From contig CAZSIV010000009.1 in assembly GCA_964607135.1 (NCBI GenBank), forward strand, positions 15,062 to 79,061: a stretch of DNA of 64,000 bases, in the 5' to 3' direction. Positions 25,298-34,373 of the stretch are shown piece after piece. This DNA is from Metaruminococcus_A sp964607135. Its GTDB lineage: Bacteria > Bacillota > Clostridia > Oscillospirales > Ruminococcaceae. The translations under genes were made by a program, and so were the position numbers. Under the pieces are notes generated by a model. It was not told the DNA's origin. It did not search any database and worked only from the letters and a program-made list of their open reading frames with translations. Every line of letters begins with the position of its first letter. Position 1 is the first letter of the stretch.

Positions 25298-26227
25298 TCA
25301 GCCCCCAAAAATCTGCACCCAGTAAAGCCTTCCGTTTGAATTGCAGCAGCCTACGCCGATACAGGAAAAGTTTCCGTTTAAAATATTCGCGCGGTGTCCG
25401 GGAGAGTTCATCCAGGAATTCATAACTTCTTCAGGCGAACGCTGTCCCATCGCGATATTTTCGCCGCATGTAAAGTATTTTCCCGTATTCATCACGTAGT
25501 CCAGAGGATCCGATCCGTCGAGGCGCTCATGGGCAAACTTGCTCACGATCTCTGTGCTGCGAAGCTGTGCATAACTGTTCAAATCGGAGACCACGGACAA
25601 AGGTGAAAGCCCCGCTTTTGCGCGCTCAGCATTTACCAGCCTGATCACCTCCGCGGCAAATGTGCTGGGATCCGATTCAAGCCGCGGGATAGACGCAGTG
25701 TCCGAAACGCCGCAGCGCGAACAGACTCTTTGCTTTTTTCCTTCGTTGGCGGTCGTCGGCTGAGATATCACCTTCCAATCGCCCCAGCTGTGTCCCAAAG
25801 CGTTTGTATTGCCGTCGGTATATTGACTGCCGCAGGGACAGGTATGTACCGTGTAACCATTTTGCGTACAAGTTGGGGCGACGACCTGCGCGGAGTAATT
25901 GTGCTGGTGTGCCGGTTGCGATTCGGATTTCGACTGGGCAGGCGGCGCCGGAGACTGCTCCGGGGAACCGCTTTGAAGATTCGAAGCGGCCGCATCTGAA
26001 GATTGACCGGAAACGTCCGAACTGTTTGGATCCTTTTCATCTGTCGACTGATCGGAGCCGACTGAACCGTCCGAGGATTCTTCGCTTGACGACTGATCGG
26101 AACTCGTCTCCTCAGACAATGTCGAATTTTCAGACAGGCCGGCGGGCTGAGACGTGTTGCAGCCTGTAAGAGCCGCGACACAGAAAATCGAACACAAAAG
26201 TATTGCCGAAAGCTTTTTGAAATTCAA
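25298..26227 (-). CDS. CAP (SCP-like) domain lipoprotein
   Basis: A 309-residue secreted protein. The N-terminus MNFKKLSAILLCSIFCVAALTGC is a lipoprotein signal with lipobox LTGC. A long Ser/Asp/Gln-rich linker follows, then two Cys-rich repeats (HNYSAQVVAPTCTQNGYTVH and a second ending CSRCGVSDTASIP). The CAP domain is at the C-terminus (VIRLVNAERAKAGLSPL, LRSTEIVSKFAHERLDGS, CGENIAMGQRSPEEVMNSW, SPGHRANILNGNFSCIGVGC). The His and Glu residues of the CAP cavity are present. TTG 26227 is chosen because AAGGAG is 9 bases upstream; an ATG further up is not preceded by one. Similar to YkwD-type wall-associated CAP proteins. Role unknown. Confidence 0.85.
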   Translation of the reverse strand: MNFKKLSAILLCSIFCVAALTGCNTSQPAGLSENSTLSEETSSDQSSSEESSDGSVGSDQSTDEKDPNSSDVSGQSSDAAASNLQSGSPEQSPAPPAQSKSESQPAHQHNYSAQVVAPTCTQNGYTVHTCPCGSQYTDGNTNALGHSWGDWKVISQPTTANEGKKQRVCSRCGVSDTASIPRLESDPSTFAAEVIRLVNAERAKAGLSPLSVVSDLNSYAQLRSTEIVSKFAHERLDGSDPLDYVMNTGKYFTCGENIAMGQRSPEEVMNSWMNSPGHRANILNGNFSCIGVGCCNSNGRLYWVQIFGG

Positions 26228-26494
26228 GGTAAACCGCTCCTTAAAAATCAAAAGACATCTCATTTTTTGAGGAAAATTTTTATTTTTAATGTTATTTTAT
26301 CATATTCAATTGTTCTTATCAAGCGCTGGCTTTCCGTGAAGAAGACCAGGATACTTTGCAGTATTGGATTCGAATAACCCCCTGATAAAAGCGGGATGTC
26401 CTTAACGGAAAAATAAAAAACCGAATAGGATATAAATGCGGCAAATATCACCCCATACACACCTCAGGCGCAGCTGAATAGACTGTGCCTGAGG

Positions 26495-26550
26495 TTTTAC
26501 TTCGATTTTACATCGTCATGATTACGGATTTGACGTTCGGACAGTATAAT
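26495..26550 (+). promoter_or_regulatory. Candidate PhoP-controlled promoter of pstS
   Basis: Two direct repeats with an 11-bp period, TTTTACTTCGA (26495-26505) and TTTTACATCGT (26506-26516), lie upstream of a consensus TATAAT (26545-26550). No good -35 is present at 17 bases (TTACGG). Tandem 11-bp TT-ACA-like repeats in place of a -35 are the arrangement of PhoP/PhoB-activated promoters, and phoP-phoR lie downstream. Confidence 0.6.
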
Positions 26551-26598
26551 GAAGCCGTAACCGAAAAGGTTATCAAAAAATCAGAGGAGATTTTGATT

Positions 26599-27423
26599 AT
26601 GAAAGTAAAAGAAATATTTGCATTGGCGCTTGCCTTGACGTGTGCCGTATCTATGTTTGCGGGGTGCGGAAAACAGTCCGGCAATGAGGTAACAGGAACG
26701 GTGGTAACGGACGGCTCTACCTCAATGGAAAAGGTAATTGGCTCGCTGAAAGAAACCTTTGAAGCGGACAACAAAGGCATCGCCGTTACATATAATCCCA
26801 CCGGTTCCGGTTCGGGTATTACGGCAGTAGCGGAAGGGCGCTGTGATATCGGCCTTTCCAGCCGCGACCTGAAGGATGAGGAAAAGGCAAAGGGACTCGA
26901 AGGAACCGTTATTGCTTATGACGGTATCGCCATAATCGTTAATCCTGAAAATCCCGTATCTGATCTCACCCTTGAAGATATCGCAAAAATCTATACCGGC
27001 GAGATCACAAACTGGAAAGATGTCGGCGGCAGCGACGCTGAAATCGTACTGATCGGGCGTGAAGCCGGAAGCGGTACCCGCGACGGGTTTGAATCGATCA
27101 CGAAAACCGCGGAAGAATGCAAATACCGTCAGGAACTGACATCCACAGGCGATGTGATTACCACGGTTGCCGGAAATCCCGCCGCCATCGGCTACGCCTC
27201 TCTCGCCGCTATAAAAGACAGCGTTAAGGCGCTCAAGATAGATGGCGTGGCACCCAGCGAAGCTACGGTTAAAGACGGAAGCTACAAAGTGCAGCGCAAC
27301 TTCGTACTGGTTACGAAAACAGACAGTAAGTTATCTGACGCAGTACAAAAATTCTTCGACTACATTACCTCGGCAGACGCCTCGGAAGTGATTAAAAAGG
27401 CAGGAGCCGTACCTGTAAAATAA
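26599..27423 (+). CDS. pstS: Phosphate-binding lipoprotein PstS
   Basis: This 274-residue solute-binding protein captures phosphate outside the membrane for PstCAB. It has a lipoprotein signal (MKVKEIFALALALTCAVSMFAGC, lipobox FAGC). Phosphate-binding segments are VVTDGSTSMEKVIGSLK, NPTGSGSGITAV, GLSSRDLKDEEK and GREAGSGTRDGFESI. The start ATG 26599 follows AGAGGAG by 9 bases. The preceding in-frame ORF up to 26485 overlaps the promoter and is not coding. Confidence 0.95.
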   Translation: MKVKEIFALALALTCAVSMFAGCGKQSGNEVTGTVVTDGSTSMEKVIGSLKETFEADNKGIAVTYNPTGSGSGITAVAEGRCDIGLSSRDLKDEEKAKGLEGTVIAYDGIAIIVNPENPVSDLTLEDIAKIYTGEITNWKDVGGSDAEIVLIGREAGSGTRDGFESITKTAEECKYRQELTSTGDVITTVAGNPAAIGYASLAAIKDSVKALKIDGVAPSEATVKDGSYKVQRNFVLVTKTDSKLSDAVQKFFDYITSADASEVIKKAGAVPVK

Positions 27424-27483
27424 GTGAAATAAGCGGCGGCAGGCAAAGTCTGCCGCTTTTCACACACCGAAAGGAATGCAGTG

Positions 27484-28350
27484 ATGAAGAAAAAGAGATT
27501 ATTTGAAAATGTTGTACATGGTGTATTCCTTGTTCTGGGGCTTGTTACGGTGGGATTTGTTCTGCTGATTACGGTTTACCTTGTTCTATCCGGTATTCCG
27601 GCTATCCATGAGATTGGTATTTTTCAGTTCCTTTTCGGCAAGGAATGGGCATCGACGGCAGCGGAACCATCTTACGGTATTCTGCCGTTTATCCTGACCA
27701 GTGTTTACGGAACGGCAGGAGCAATACTAATAGGCGTGCCGATCGGTTTTTTGACCGCCGTGTATCTTGCTAAGCTTGCTCCGAAGCAAGTGAAAACCGT
27801 CATGGAATCAGCGATCAGCCTGCTTGCCGGAATTCCGTCGGTCGTATACGGCCTTGTCGGCATGATCGTGCTTGTTCCCGCAATCCGAAAAGTGTTCGGC
27901 CTGCCGGACGGCGCAAGCCTGTTTGCAGCGATCATCGTTTTAGCGATCATGATTTTGCCGTCTATCATAAAAGTATCAATTACGTCATTAGAAGCCGTCC
28001 CAAAAGAATATGAGGACGCGTCTTTAGCGCTTGGCGCAACGCCTGTTGAAACCTATTTTCGCGTTTCCGTCCCCGCAGCGAAAAGCGGAATCGCGGCGGC
28101 TGTCGTTCTTGGAGTCGGACGCGCCGTCGGCGAGGCAATGGCGGTGATGATGGTTGCCGGCAATGTAGCCAATATGCCCTCTCTGTTTGGAAGCGTGCGG
28201 TTTCTCACAACAGCGATCGCATCCGAAATGTCCTATTCCGCCGGATTACAGCGTCAGGCGCTGTTTTCCATAGCGCTGGTTCTGTTCCTCTTTATTATGC
28301 TGATCAATGCGACTCTCAATTTCTTTTTGAAGCGGGATAAGGAGGGCTGA
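27484..28350 (+). CDS. pstC: Phosphate ABC transporter permease PstC
   Basis: A 288-residue membrane protein with six predicted transmembrane segments, starting FLVLGLVTVGFVLLITVYLV. The binding-protein-dependent transport (EAA) signature is KEYEDASLALGATPVETYFRVSVPAAKSGI. It forms the channel with PstA and couples to PstB. ATG 27484 is 8 bases after AAAGGA; a GTG immediately precedes it. pstA follows 1 base after its stop. Confidence 0.95.
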   Translation: MKKKRLFENVVHGVFLVLGLVTVGFVLLITVYLVLSGIPAIHEIGIFQFLFGKEWASTAAEPSYGILPFILTSVYGTAGAILIGVPIGFLTAVYLAKLAPKQVKTVMESAISLLAGIPSVVYGLVGMIVLVPAIRKVFGLPDGASLFAAIIVLAIMILPSIIKVSITSLEAVPKEYEDASLALGATPVETYFRVSVPAAKSGIAAAVVLGVGRAVGEAMAVMMVAGNVANMPSLFGSVRFLTTAIASEMSYSAGLQRQALFSIALVLFLFIMLINATLNFFLKRDKEG

Positions 28351-28351
28351 G

Positions 28352-29212
28352 ATGAATCACCAAATGTCAAACAGACGAAAAGGTTCTATCTTTGCAATGA
28401 AACTCCTGATGTGGCTTTCCGTAGGAATTACGGCTGCGCTGGTGCTGTTCTTGGTAGGATACATTCTGCTTAACGGGGCATCGCACATTTCATGGGAGCT
28501 GCTTTCCACAGAGCCGAGCTATCTTTCGGGGCGAATTGGTATTCTCCCGGATATTCTGAATACGCTTTACATCATTATCGCCACTTTACTGTTTGTGATT
28601 CCCCTTGGAGTAGGAGCGGCAATTTATCTGACGGAGTATGCAAAGAATAAAAAGCTTGTCGGCATGATCGAGTATGCGGCTGAAACCCTGTCGGGCATTC
28701 CCTCTATTATATACGGGCTTGTGGGGATGCTGTTCTTCTGTCAGTTTCTGAATATGAAAACCTCTCTCATAGCCGGCGCTCTCACGCTTGTTATTATGAA
28801 TTTACCGACCGTTATGCGTACCACGCAGGAAAGCCTGAAGACCGTTCCGCAGAGCTATCGTGAGGGAGCGTTCGGCCTCGGCGCGGGCAAATGGCGGGTC
28901 ATTCGCACCGTGGTGCTTCCCGGATGTGTGGACGGCGTAATTACGGGGTGTATTCTTTCTGTCGGAAGAATCCTCGGAGAATCGGCGGCGCTGCTCTTTA
29001 CGGCAGGATTTGCCCATGCCTTGAACGGATTTTTTGACGGACTGGACAGCTCAGGCTGTACGCTGACTGTTGCACTGTATGTTTATGCGAAGGAACAGGG
29101 CGAGTTTGAAGTAGCATTTTCTATTGCCGCTATTTTAATGATTATGACGTTGATTATCAATTTTGCCGCCGCGCTTGTCAGCAGATATTTTGGGAAAAGG
29201 AGAAGCCTATGA
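28352..29212 (+). CDS. pstA: Phosphate ABC transporter permease PstA
   Basis: A 286-residue permease with the EAA loop QSYREGAFGLGAGKWRVIRTVVLPGC and the conserved LSGIPSIIYGLVGMLFF segment. Six transmembrane segments are apparent. The start follows AAGGAGGGCTGAG and its stop overlaps the pstB start by 4 bases (ATGA), so translation is coupled. Confidence 0.95.
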   Translation: MNHQMSNRRKGSIFAMKLLMWLSVGITAALVLFLVGYILLNGASHISWELLSTEPSYLSGRIGILPDILNTLYIIIATLLFVIPLGVGAAIYLTEYAKNKKLVGMIEYAAETLSGIPSIIYGLVGMLFFCQFLNMKTSLIAGALTLVIMNLPTVMRTTQESLKTVPQSYREGAFGLGAGKWRVIRTVVLPGCVDGVITGCILSVGRILGESAALLFTAGFAHALNGFFDGLDSSGCTLTVALYVYAKEQGEFEVAFSIAAILMIMTLIINFAAALVSRYFGKRRSL

Positions 29213-29964
29213 AGCCTATTATAACAGTAAATGACCTGTGCTTGTGGTACGGAAAAAGTCAGGCACTCAAAAATATCAATATTGACATCCCCGAAAAAAG
29301 TATTACTGCGCTGATCGGCCCATCCGGCTGTGGAAAATCTACTTTTCTGAAAACGCTGAACCGAATGAACGACCTGATTCCTGGTGTAAAGATTATGGGA
29401 GAAGTTGTTTATCATGGTGAAAATATCTACGATTCCTCTGTCGATGTAAGCGAGCTTCGGAAAAATATCGGCATGGTGTTTCAGAAGCCGAATCCTTTTC
29501 CCATGAGTATTTACGACAACGTCGCTTACGGTCCCCGTACACACGGAATCAAAAGCCGCGCAAAGCTGGACGATATCGTGGAACGCTCGCTCCGGGACGC
29601 GGCGATTTGGGAGGAAGTCAAGGACAGACTGAAAAAGAATGCGCTGGGACTTTCAGGCGGTCAGCAGCAAAGGCTCTGTATTGCCCGCGCCCTTGCGGTA
29701 GAGCCGCAAATTCTTTTGATGGACGAGCCGACCTCTGCCCTCGATCCGATTTCTACGTCCCATATTGAAGAGTTGGCAATGAAACTAAAGGAAAAATATA
29801 CCATCGTTATCGTCACACATAATATGCAGCAGGCTGTCCGCATCTCGGATAACACCGCTTTCTTCCTGCTGGGAGATTTGGTTGAATTTTCAGAAACAGA
29901 AGCCATGTTCTCACAGCCGAAGGACAAACGCACAGAGGACTATATTACAGGGAGGTTCGGATAA
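29209..29964 (+). CDS. pstB: Phosphate ABC transporter ATPase PstB
   Basis: A 251-residue ABC ATPase. It shows Walker A GPSGCGKST, the signature LSGGQQQRLCIARALA, Walker B ILLMDEPTSALDPIST and the H-loop IVIVTHNMQQAVRISD, all intact. The Q-loop region VFQKPNPFPMSIYDNVAYGPR is the typical PstB form. phoU starts at the base after its stop. Confidence 0.97.
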   Translation: MKPIITVNDLCLWYGKSQALKNINIDIPEKSITALIGPSGCGKSTFLKTLNRMNDLIPGVKIMGEVVYHGENIYDSSVDVSELRKNIGMVFQKPNPFPMSIYDNVAYGPRTHGIKSRAKLDDIVERSLRDAAIWEEVKDRLKKNALGLSGGQQQRLCIARALAVEPQILLMDEPTSALDPISTSHIEELAMKLKEKYTIVIVTHNMQQAVRISDNTAFFLLGDLVEFSETEAMFSQPKDKRTEDYITGRFG

Positions 29965-30606
29965 ATGCGGTCAAGATTTGATGAACAGTTGGAGCTGTTG
30001 CATAAAGAACTGATTCAAATGGGCGCTCTTTGCGAAAACGCCATTGCTATGGCAGCAAAAGCACTGGCTGAGGGAAATACCAGGATGGCAGGCAGGGTTC
30101 CCGAATTGTCCGCTGAGATAGACAGGAAAGAACGGGACATCGAAGCCATGTGCATGAGGCTGCTTTTACAGCAGCAGCCTGTGGCAAAGGATCTGCGTGT
30201 GATCTCCTCTGCACTGAAAATGGTTACGGATATGGAGCGCATCGGAGACAATTCCGGAGACATTGCAGAAATTGTGACGATGGCAAATATTTCAGCATCA
30301 GACAATACGGTGCATATTCAGGATATGGCGAGAGCCACGATCAAAATGGTGACCGACAGCCTCGACGCTTTTGTGAAACGGGATGTGAGCCTTGCAAAAA
30401 AGGTGGTTGACTATGATGATGTGGTGGACGGCTATTTTGATGAAATCAAAACGGACTTGATTAAACAGTTCGGCAGTCCCGACTCAAACGGAGAAAAGGT
30501 GCTCGATCTTTTGATGATCGCCAAGTATTTTGAGCGGATGGGAGATCATGCGGCGGAGATTGCAAAATGGGTGCTGTTCTCCATTACAGGGAATAAAGAA
30601 GGGTAG
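29965..30606 (+). CDS. phoU: Phosphate signalling protein PhoU
   Basis: A 213-residue all-helical protein with two repeated three-helix PhoU bundles. It includes RKERDIEAMCMRLLLQQQPVA, DLRVISSALKMVTDMERIGD and, in the second repeat, DLLMIAKYFERMGDHAAEIA. The E/D-x-x-x-D motifs bind metal. PhoU links PstSCAB transport activity to the PhoR kinase so that the regulon is off in phosphate excess. It is contiguous with pstB. Confidence 0.95.
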   Translation: MRSRFDEQLELLHKELIQMGALCENAIAMAAKALAEGNTRMAGRVPELSAEIDRKERDIEAMCMRLLLQQQPVAKDLRVISSALKMVTDMERIGDNSGDIAEIVTMANISASDNTVHIQDMARATIKMVTDSLDAFVKRDVSLAKKVVDYDDVVDGYFDEIKTDLIKQFGSPDSNGEKVLDLLMIAKYFERMGDHAAEIAKWVLFSITGNKEG

Positions 30607-30675
30607 AAGAATCGTATGAAGCAGCGTAAAATACTTAATGCTCCACCGCTTGTCCATTGGAAAATTAACATCGTG

Positions 30676-30704
30676 TTGAAAAACATATTTGTTTGTGCTA
30701 TTGT
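30676..30704 (+). promoter_or_regulatory. Candidate promoter for the EamA transporter gene
   Basis: TTGAAA (30676-30681) and TATTGT (30699-30704), 17-base spacer, 37 bases before the start codon. The 135-base gap after phoU and this promoter suggest partial independence from the pst transcript. Confidence 0.4.
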
Positions 30705-30741
30705 TATTTTGAATTATTATGCATTTTAGAAAGGCAAAATT

Positions 30742-31608
30742 ATGTGGCTGATTATGGCTGCTCTGTCCGCAGTGTTTGCGGGACTTACTTCTGTCCTTGC
30801 AAAATGCGGCATCAGAAAAACCGACTCTGATATAGCAACAGCGCTGCGGACTGTATTTGTGTTGATATTTTCATGGGCTATGGCGCTGATAGTCGGTTCT
30901 ATAGAAACAATATCGGATATTACTATAAAATCATTTGTATTTTTAATACTGTCAGGACTTGCAACCGGCGCGTCGTGGATTTGTTATTTCAAAGCGCTGT
31001 CTATGGGAGATGTCAACAAGGTTGTGCCGGTTGATAAATCCAGCACGGTTCTTTCGGTACTGCTCGCCATCGTTTTATTCGGCGAAACGGATCGCCTTAC
31101 TGTCAAGCTGCTCGGCACGGCAATTCTTGCTGTCGGAATTTTTCTGATGATTGAGCAAAAAGAGCCGCAGAACAAAGCAAAACAGAAGGGCTGGATGGTT
31201 TATGCCGTATTGTCCGCAGTGTTTGCCGCTCTCACATCTATTCTTGCAAAAATCGGTATATCAGGCGTGGAATCGAATCTCGGAACGGCGATTCGAACAA
31301 GCGTTGTGCTGATTATGGCTTGGCTCATCGTCCTGATGAAAGGCAAGCAGAAAGAAATCAGGGAAATCAATAAAAAGGAGTTTGTGTTTATTGCCCTGTC
31401 CGGAATTGCAACCGGCGCATCGTGGCTTTGTTATTACTATGCAATCCAGAACGGCATTGTCAGCGTAGTTGTGCCAATTGACAAATTGAGTATTATTGTA
31501 ACAGTCGTATTCTCTTATTTTGTGTTTAAGGAAAAACTCAGTAAAAAAGCGTTTATAGGCCTTTGCCTTATGCTCTGCGGGACTCTGGCAATGGCAGTAT
31601 ATACATAA
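30742..31608 (+). CDS. EamA-family (DMT superfamily) transporter
   Basis: A 288-residue membrane protein built of two homologous halves, each with five predicted segments. The halves start MAALSAVFAGLTSVLAKCGI and VYAVLSAVFAALTSILAKIG, and each contains a matching SGLATGASWICYFKAL / SGIATGASWLCYYYAI motif. This is the EamA duplication of drug/metabolite exporters. The substrate cannot be deduced. Its position between phoU and phoP is unusual and might link it to phosphate limitation, but it seems to have its own promoter. The ATG follows AGAAAGG. Confidence 0.85.
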   Translation: MWLIMAALSAVFAGLTSVLAKCGIRKTDSDIATALRTVFVLIFSWAMALIVGSIETISDITIKSFVFLILSGLATGASWICYFKALSMGDVNKVVPVDKSSTVLSVLLAIVLFGETDRLTVKLLGTAILAVGIFLMIEQKEPQNKAKQKGWMVYAVLSAVFAALTSILAKIGISGVESNLGTAIRTSVVLIMAWLIVLMKGKQKEIREINKKEFVFIALSGIATGASWLCYYYAIQNGIVSVVVPIDKLSIIVTVVFSYFVFKEKLSKKAFIGLCLMLCGTLAMAVYT

Positions 31609-31677
31609 AGTGAGGAGATTATTTTACAATACAAATTGTAGAGATAGAATCAATCACAATATGGGAAGTGATTCGGA

Positions 31678-32352
31678 ATGATTTTTTGTGTGGAAGATGA
31701 CAGTGGAATCCGTGATTTAATGATATACACACTAAATTCTGCCGGATTTCAGGCAACGGGATTTGCGGATGGAAACCTGTTCTTTTCCGCTTTGAAAAAC
31801 GAGAGGCCGGAGCTTATCATGCTTGATATTATGCTGCCCGGAGAAGACGGCATTAAAATATTGAAACGGCTGAAGAGCAGCGCCGCCACATCGGATATTC
31901 CGGTTATTATGGCAACAGCCAGGGGAACGGAGTACGACAAGGTGATCGGTCTTGACTTTGGTGCGGATGATTATCTTTCAAAGCCCTTTGGCATGATGGA
32001 AATGGTGTCCCGCGTAAAGGCGGTGCTTCGCAGGACAAAGAAGAATGAAATACCGCGTACTCTGCGATTGGGGAAATTAGAGCTTAACATGAGTAATCAT
32101 ACCGTTTTTTCAGACGGTGTGCGTGTCGAACTCACCTTGAAAGAATACGAAATGCTTCGTTTGTTTATGGAAAATCCCGACAGGGTTTTTACACGAGATC
32201 AGCTCCTTCATGAAATTTGGAAGGCCGAATATGCTGGGGAGACCCGAACCGTCGATGTGCACATCGGCACGCTCCGAACGAAACTCGGCGGCTGTGGAGA
32301 GTATATTGAGACGGTACGCGGAGTCGGATACCGCATGGAGGTAAAGCTATGA
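31678..32352 (+). CDS. phoP: OmpR-family response regulator, PhoP/PhoB type
   Basis: A 224-residue regulator. The receiver has acidic residues VEDD at 5-8, the phosphorylated Asp50 (IMLDIMLPGEDG), T in MATARGTEYDK and Lys in YLSKPFGMMEM. A winged-helix OmpR domain follows (TLKEYEMLRLFMENPDRVFT, TVDVHIGTLRTKLG, YIETVRGVGYRME). phoR overlaps its end by 4 bases. Context with pst genes indicates phosphate control; it should bind the tandem repeats upstream of pstS. A perfect 6-bp inverted repeat TACAAT/ATTGTA (31625-31640) lies upstream. Confidence 0.9.
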   Translation: MIFCVEDDSGIRDLMIYTLNSAGFQATGFADGNLFFSALKNERPELIMLDIMLPGEDGIKILKRLKSSAATSDIPVIMATARGTEYDKVIGLDFGADDYLSKPFGMMEMVSRVKAVLRRTKKNEIPRTLRLGKLELNMSNHTVFSDGVRVELTLKEYEMLRLFMENPDRVFTRDQLLHEIWKAEYAGETRTVDVHIGTLRTKLGGCGEYIETVRGVGYRMEVKL

Positions 32353-34034
32353 CAAGGCGGATTTTCCGAACCATTTTCGTTGTGGCAGTCGGGGTGTTTC
32401 TTGCTTCCGTTGTTCTTTTCATGACGGTTCTTTACGACTATTTTTCCGCTGTCGGTCAAGGTCAATTGCACGCACAAATCGATCTTGCCGCGCAGGGCGT
32501 TTCCAATGAAGGGATCCGATATTTTGACGACCTTGAATCACAAAATTACCGCATTACATGGATCGGAACAGACGGCAGTGTGCTTTATGATAGTATTTCC
32601 GATGCGGGCAATATGGAAAATCATTTTGAGCGTGAAGAGATAAAAGAAGCGCTTGCCGAGGGATATGGCGAAAGCTCCCGTTATTCCTCTACTTTAACCG
32701 AGCGTTATCTTTACAGCGCCAAACGATTGCCGGACGGGACGGTTATCCGGCTTTCCGTTACACAGAATTCTATGCTGGCGCTGACGCTTGGGATGCTTCA
32801 GCCGATTTGCGTTATATTTGCGGCTACAATTGTACTGTCCGCTTTTTTAGCATCCAGATTATCCAAAAAAATCGTAAAGCCGCTGAATGAACTGGATTTA
32901 GACAAGCCGCTGGAAAATGACGGATATGACGAGCTTTCCCCCCTGCTTCGCCGTATTGATACGCAGCAACGGCAGATCAGACGGCAGAAGGGGGAGTTGA
33001 AGCGGAAACAAAGTGAATTTGAAGCTGTAACAGGAGGAATGACGGAAGGAATCATTCTGTTAAATCAAAAGGGTACGATTCTGAGTATCAACCGTGCAGC
33101 ATCGAAACTTTTTGATGCAGGCTCTTTTGCCGTCGGAGAAGACATTTTATCTGTAAACCGCAGTTTGGCATTGACAGAGCTTCTTCATAAAGCGGAGAGC
33201 GGTAAACGCGCTGAAGCGGTTATGGAATTCGAAAACGAAAAATATCAGCTGGCTGCAAGTCCGGTAACAGCAAATCATGAAGTGATCGGTATCGTGGTGC
33301 TGCTTTTGGATGTAACGGAAAAGGAAAAAGCCGAACAAATGCGGCGGGAATTTACCGCGAATGTTTCGCATGAGCTGAAAACGCCGCTTCATACCATCTC
33401 CGGCTGCGCGGAGCTTTTATCAAACAATATGGTGAAACAGGAGGATATCGTAAATTTTTCAAAGCGAATCTATACGGAAGCCGGGCGCATGATACGGTTG
33501 GTGGAGGATATCATCAAACTCTCGCACCTCGACGAGGGTGCGGACGATATGAAGCGGGAAGAAACCGATCTGTTCATACTTGCCGATCATGTGGTAACAG
33601 CGCTGATGCCGGAAGCGGAAAAGGCCGGAGTCAAAATAGAACTGCGCGGGGAAAATGCTGTCCTCTGCGGTATTCCGCAGCTGCTCGAAAGCATCGTATA
33701 CAACCTCTGCGATAACGCAATCAAATATAATCGCAAAGACGGGTCTGTTTCCGTGACAGTCAAAAATGAAGGAGAGCTTGTCATTCTCTCGGTTGTCGAT
33801 ACTGGAATCGGTATCCCGGAGGAGCACAAAGAACGGATTTTTGAGCGCTTCTACCGGGTAGACAAAAGCCATTCCAAAGAAATCGGCGGCACGGGACTGG
33901 GGCTTTCCATTGTAAAACACGCGGCGAGGCTTCATCATGCCGAAATTGAACTGCAAAGTGTTGTCGATGGCGGCACTGCTGTTACGGTGAAGTTTCCGAA
34001 AAATAACAGAAACGATTTGAAAGAGTTTGGTTAG
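32349..34034 (+). CDS. phoR: Sensor histidine kinase, PhoR type
   Basis: A 561-residue membrane kinase. An N-terminal transmembrane helix (about residues 7-30), an extracytoplasmic domain with YRITWIGTDGSVLYDSISD and a second helix (LGMLQPICVIFAATIVLSAF) are followed by a linker and a PAS domain (EAVTGGMTEGIILLNQKGT). The HisKA box is ANVSHELKTPLHTISG with His341. The ATPase has the N box (LCDNAIKYN), VVDTGIGIPEEH and GTGLGLSIVKH. The domain order matches PhoR. Stop overlaps a terminator stem. Confidence 0.9.
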   Translation: MTRRIFRTIFVVAVGVFLASVVLFMTVLYDYFSAVGQGQLHAQIDLAAQGVSNEGIRYFDDLESQNYRITWIGTDGSVLYDSISDAGNMENHFEREEIKEALAEGYGESSRYSSTLTERYLYSAKRLPDGTVIRLSVTQNSMLALTLGMLQPICVIFAATIVLSAFLASRLSKKIVKPLNELDLDKPLENDGYDELSPLLRRIDTQQRQIRRQKGELKRKQSEFEAVTGGMTEGIILLNQKGTILSINRAASKLFDAGSFAVGEDILSVNRSLALTELLHKAESGKRAEAVMEFENEKYQLAASPVTANHEVIGIVVLLLDVTEKEKAEQMRREFTANVSHELKTPLHTISGCAELLSNNMVKQEDIVNFSKRIYTEAGRMIRLVEDIIKLSHLDEGADDMKREETDLFILADHVVTALMPEAEKAGVKIELRGENAVLCGIPQLLESIVYNLCDNAIKYNRKDGSVSVTVKNEGELVILSVVDTGIGIPEEHKERIFERFYRVDKSHSKEIGGTGLGLSIVKHAARLHHAEIELQSVVDGGTAVTVKFPKNNRNDLKEFG

Positions 34035-34050
34035 ACCAGGCTCTTTTTAT
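34020..34050 (+). terminator. Terminator of phoP-phoR
   Basis: Stem AAAGAG (34020-34025) / CTCTTT (34041-34046), with inner TGGT/ACCA and loop TAG, followed by TTATTTTAT. The stop codon of phoR lies in the stem. Confidence 0.65.
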
Positions 34051-34071
34051 TTTATATGGATTTTACATGAT
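34050..34071 (+). promoter_or_regulatory. Pho-box-like tandem repeat
   Basis: TTTTATATGGA (34050-34060) and TTTTACATGAT (34061-34071) show the same 11-bp TTTTA period as the pstS promoter. A weak -10 (CTAATT at 34085-34090, or CATAAT at 34094-34099) follows on the plus strand, but no plus-strand gene does. It could drive a small or antisense RNA, or be chance AT-rich sequence. Confidence 0.25.
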
Positions 34072-34084
34072 AATGGATTTGCTG

Positions 34085-34243
34085 CTAATTCGGCATAATC
34101 GGGTAGATCGAAAAAGAAGGTGAGCAGATCGGACGTATATAGGGTTTGGAGCTCGAGATGTCGATCTGTTTGACGGAATCATCGCCGCCTGCAATTAAAA
34201 AAGATTCTGCTGCCGCAAAAGACTGCTTAAAAAGCAAAACCAT
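34085..34243 (-). CDS. Possible small protein, 52 residues
   Basis: Frame from ATG 34243, preceded by GAAAGGATAGAT, encodes MVLLFKQSFAAAESFLIAGG, then DDSVKQIDISSSKPYIRP, ending SFSIYPIMPN. I do not recognise it; it has a mildly hydrophobic N-terminus and no Cys motif. The only support is a reasonable ribosome-binding site and position in a gap. It may not be real. Confidence 0.25.
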   Translation of the reverse strand: MVLLFKQSFAAAESFLIAGGDDSVKQIDISSSKPYIRPICSPSFSIYPIMPN

Positions 34244-34261
34244 ATCTATCCTTTCAATCGA

Positions 34262-34296
34262 GTGTGCCCGGAAGGCTTTATGCCTTCCGGGCACAC
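34262..34296. terminator. Strong hairpin downstream of leuB
   Basis: Perfect 15-bp stem (34262-34276 / 34282-34296, arm GTGTGCCCGGAAGGC) with loop TTTAT. No T-run follows on either strand, so it could be a terminator of atypical form or an RNA-stabilising hairpin at the 3' end of the cimA-leuCDB mRNA. Confidence 0.5.
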
Positions 34297-34373
34297 ACTG
34301 TTCACTATTTCTCCATTTGGGGAGATTGCCGCAAATCCCCGAGAGGGTTCAGGAATCTTTGTCATTTAAAAAT

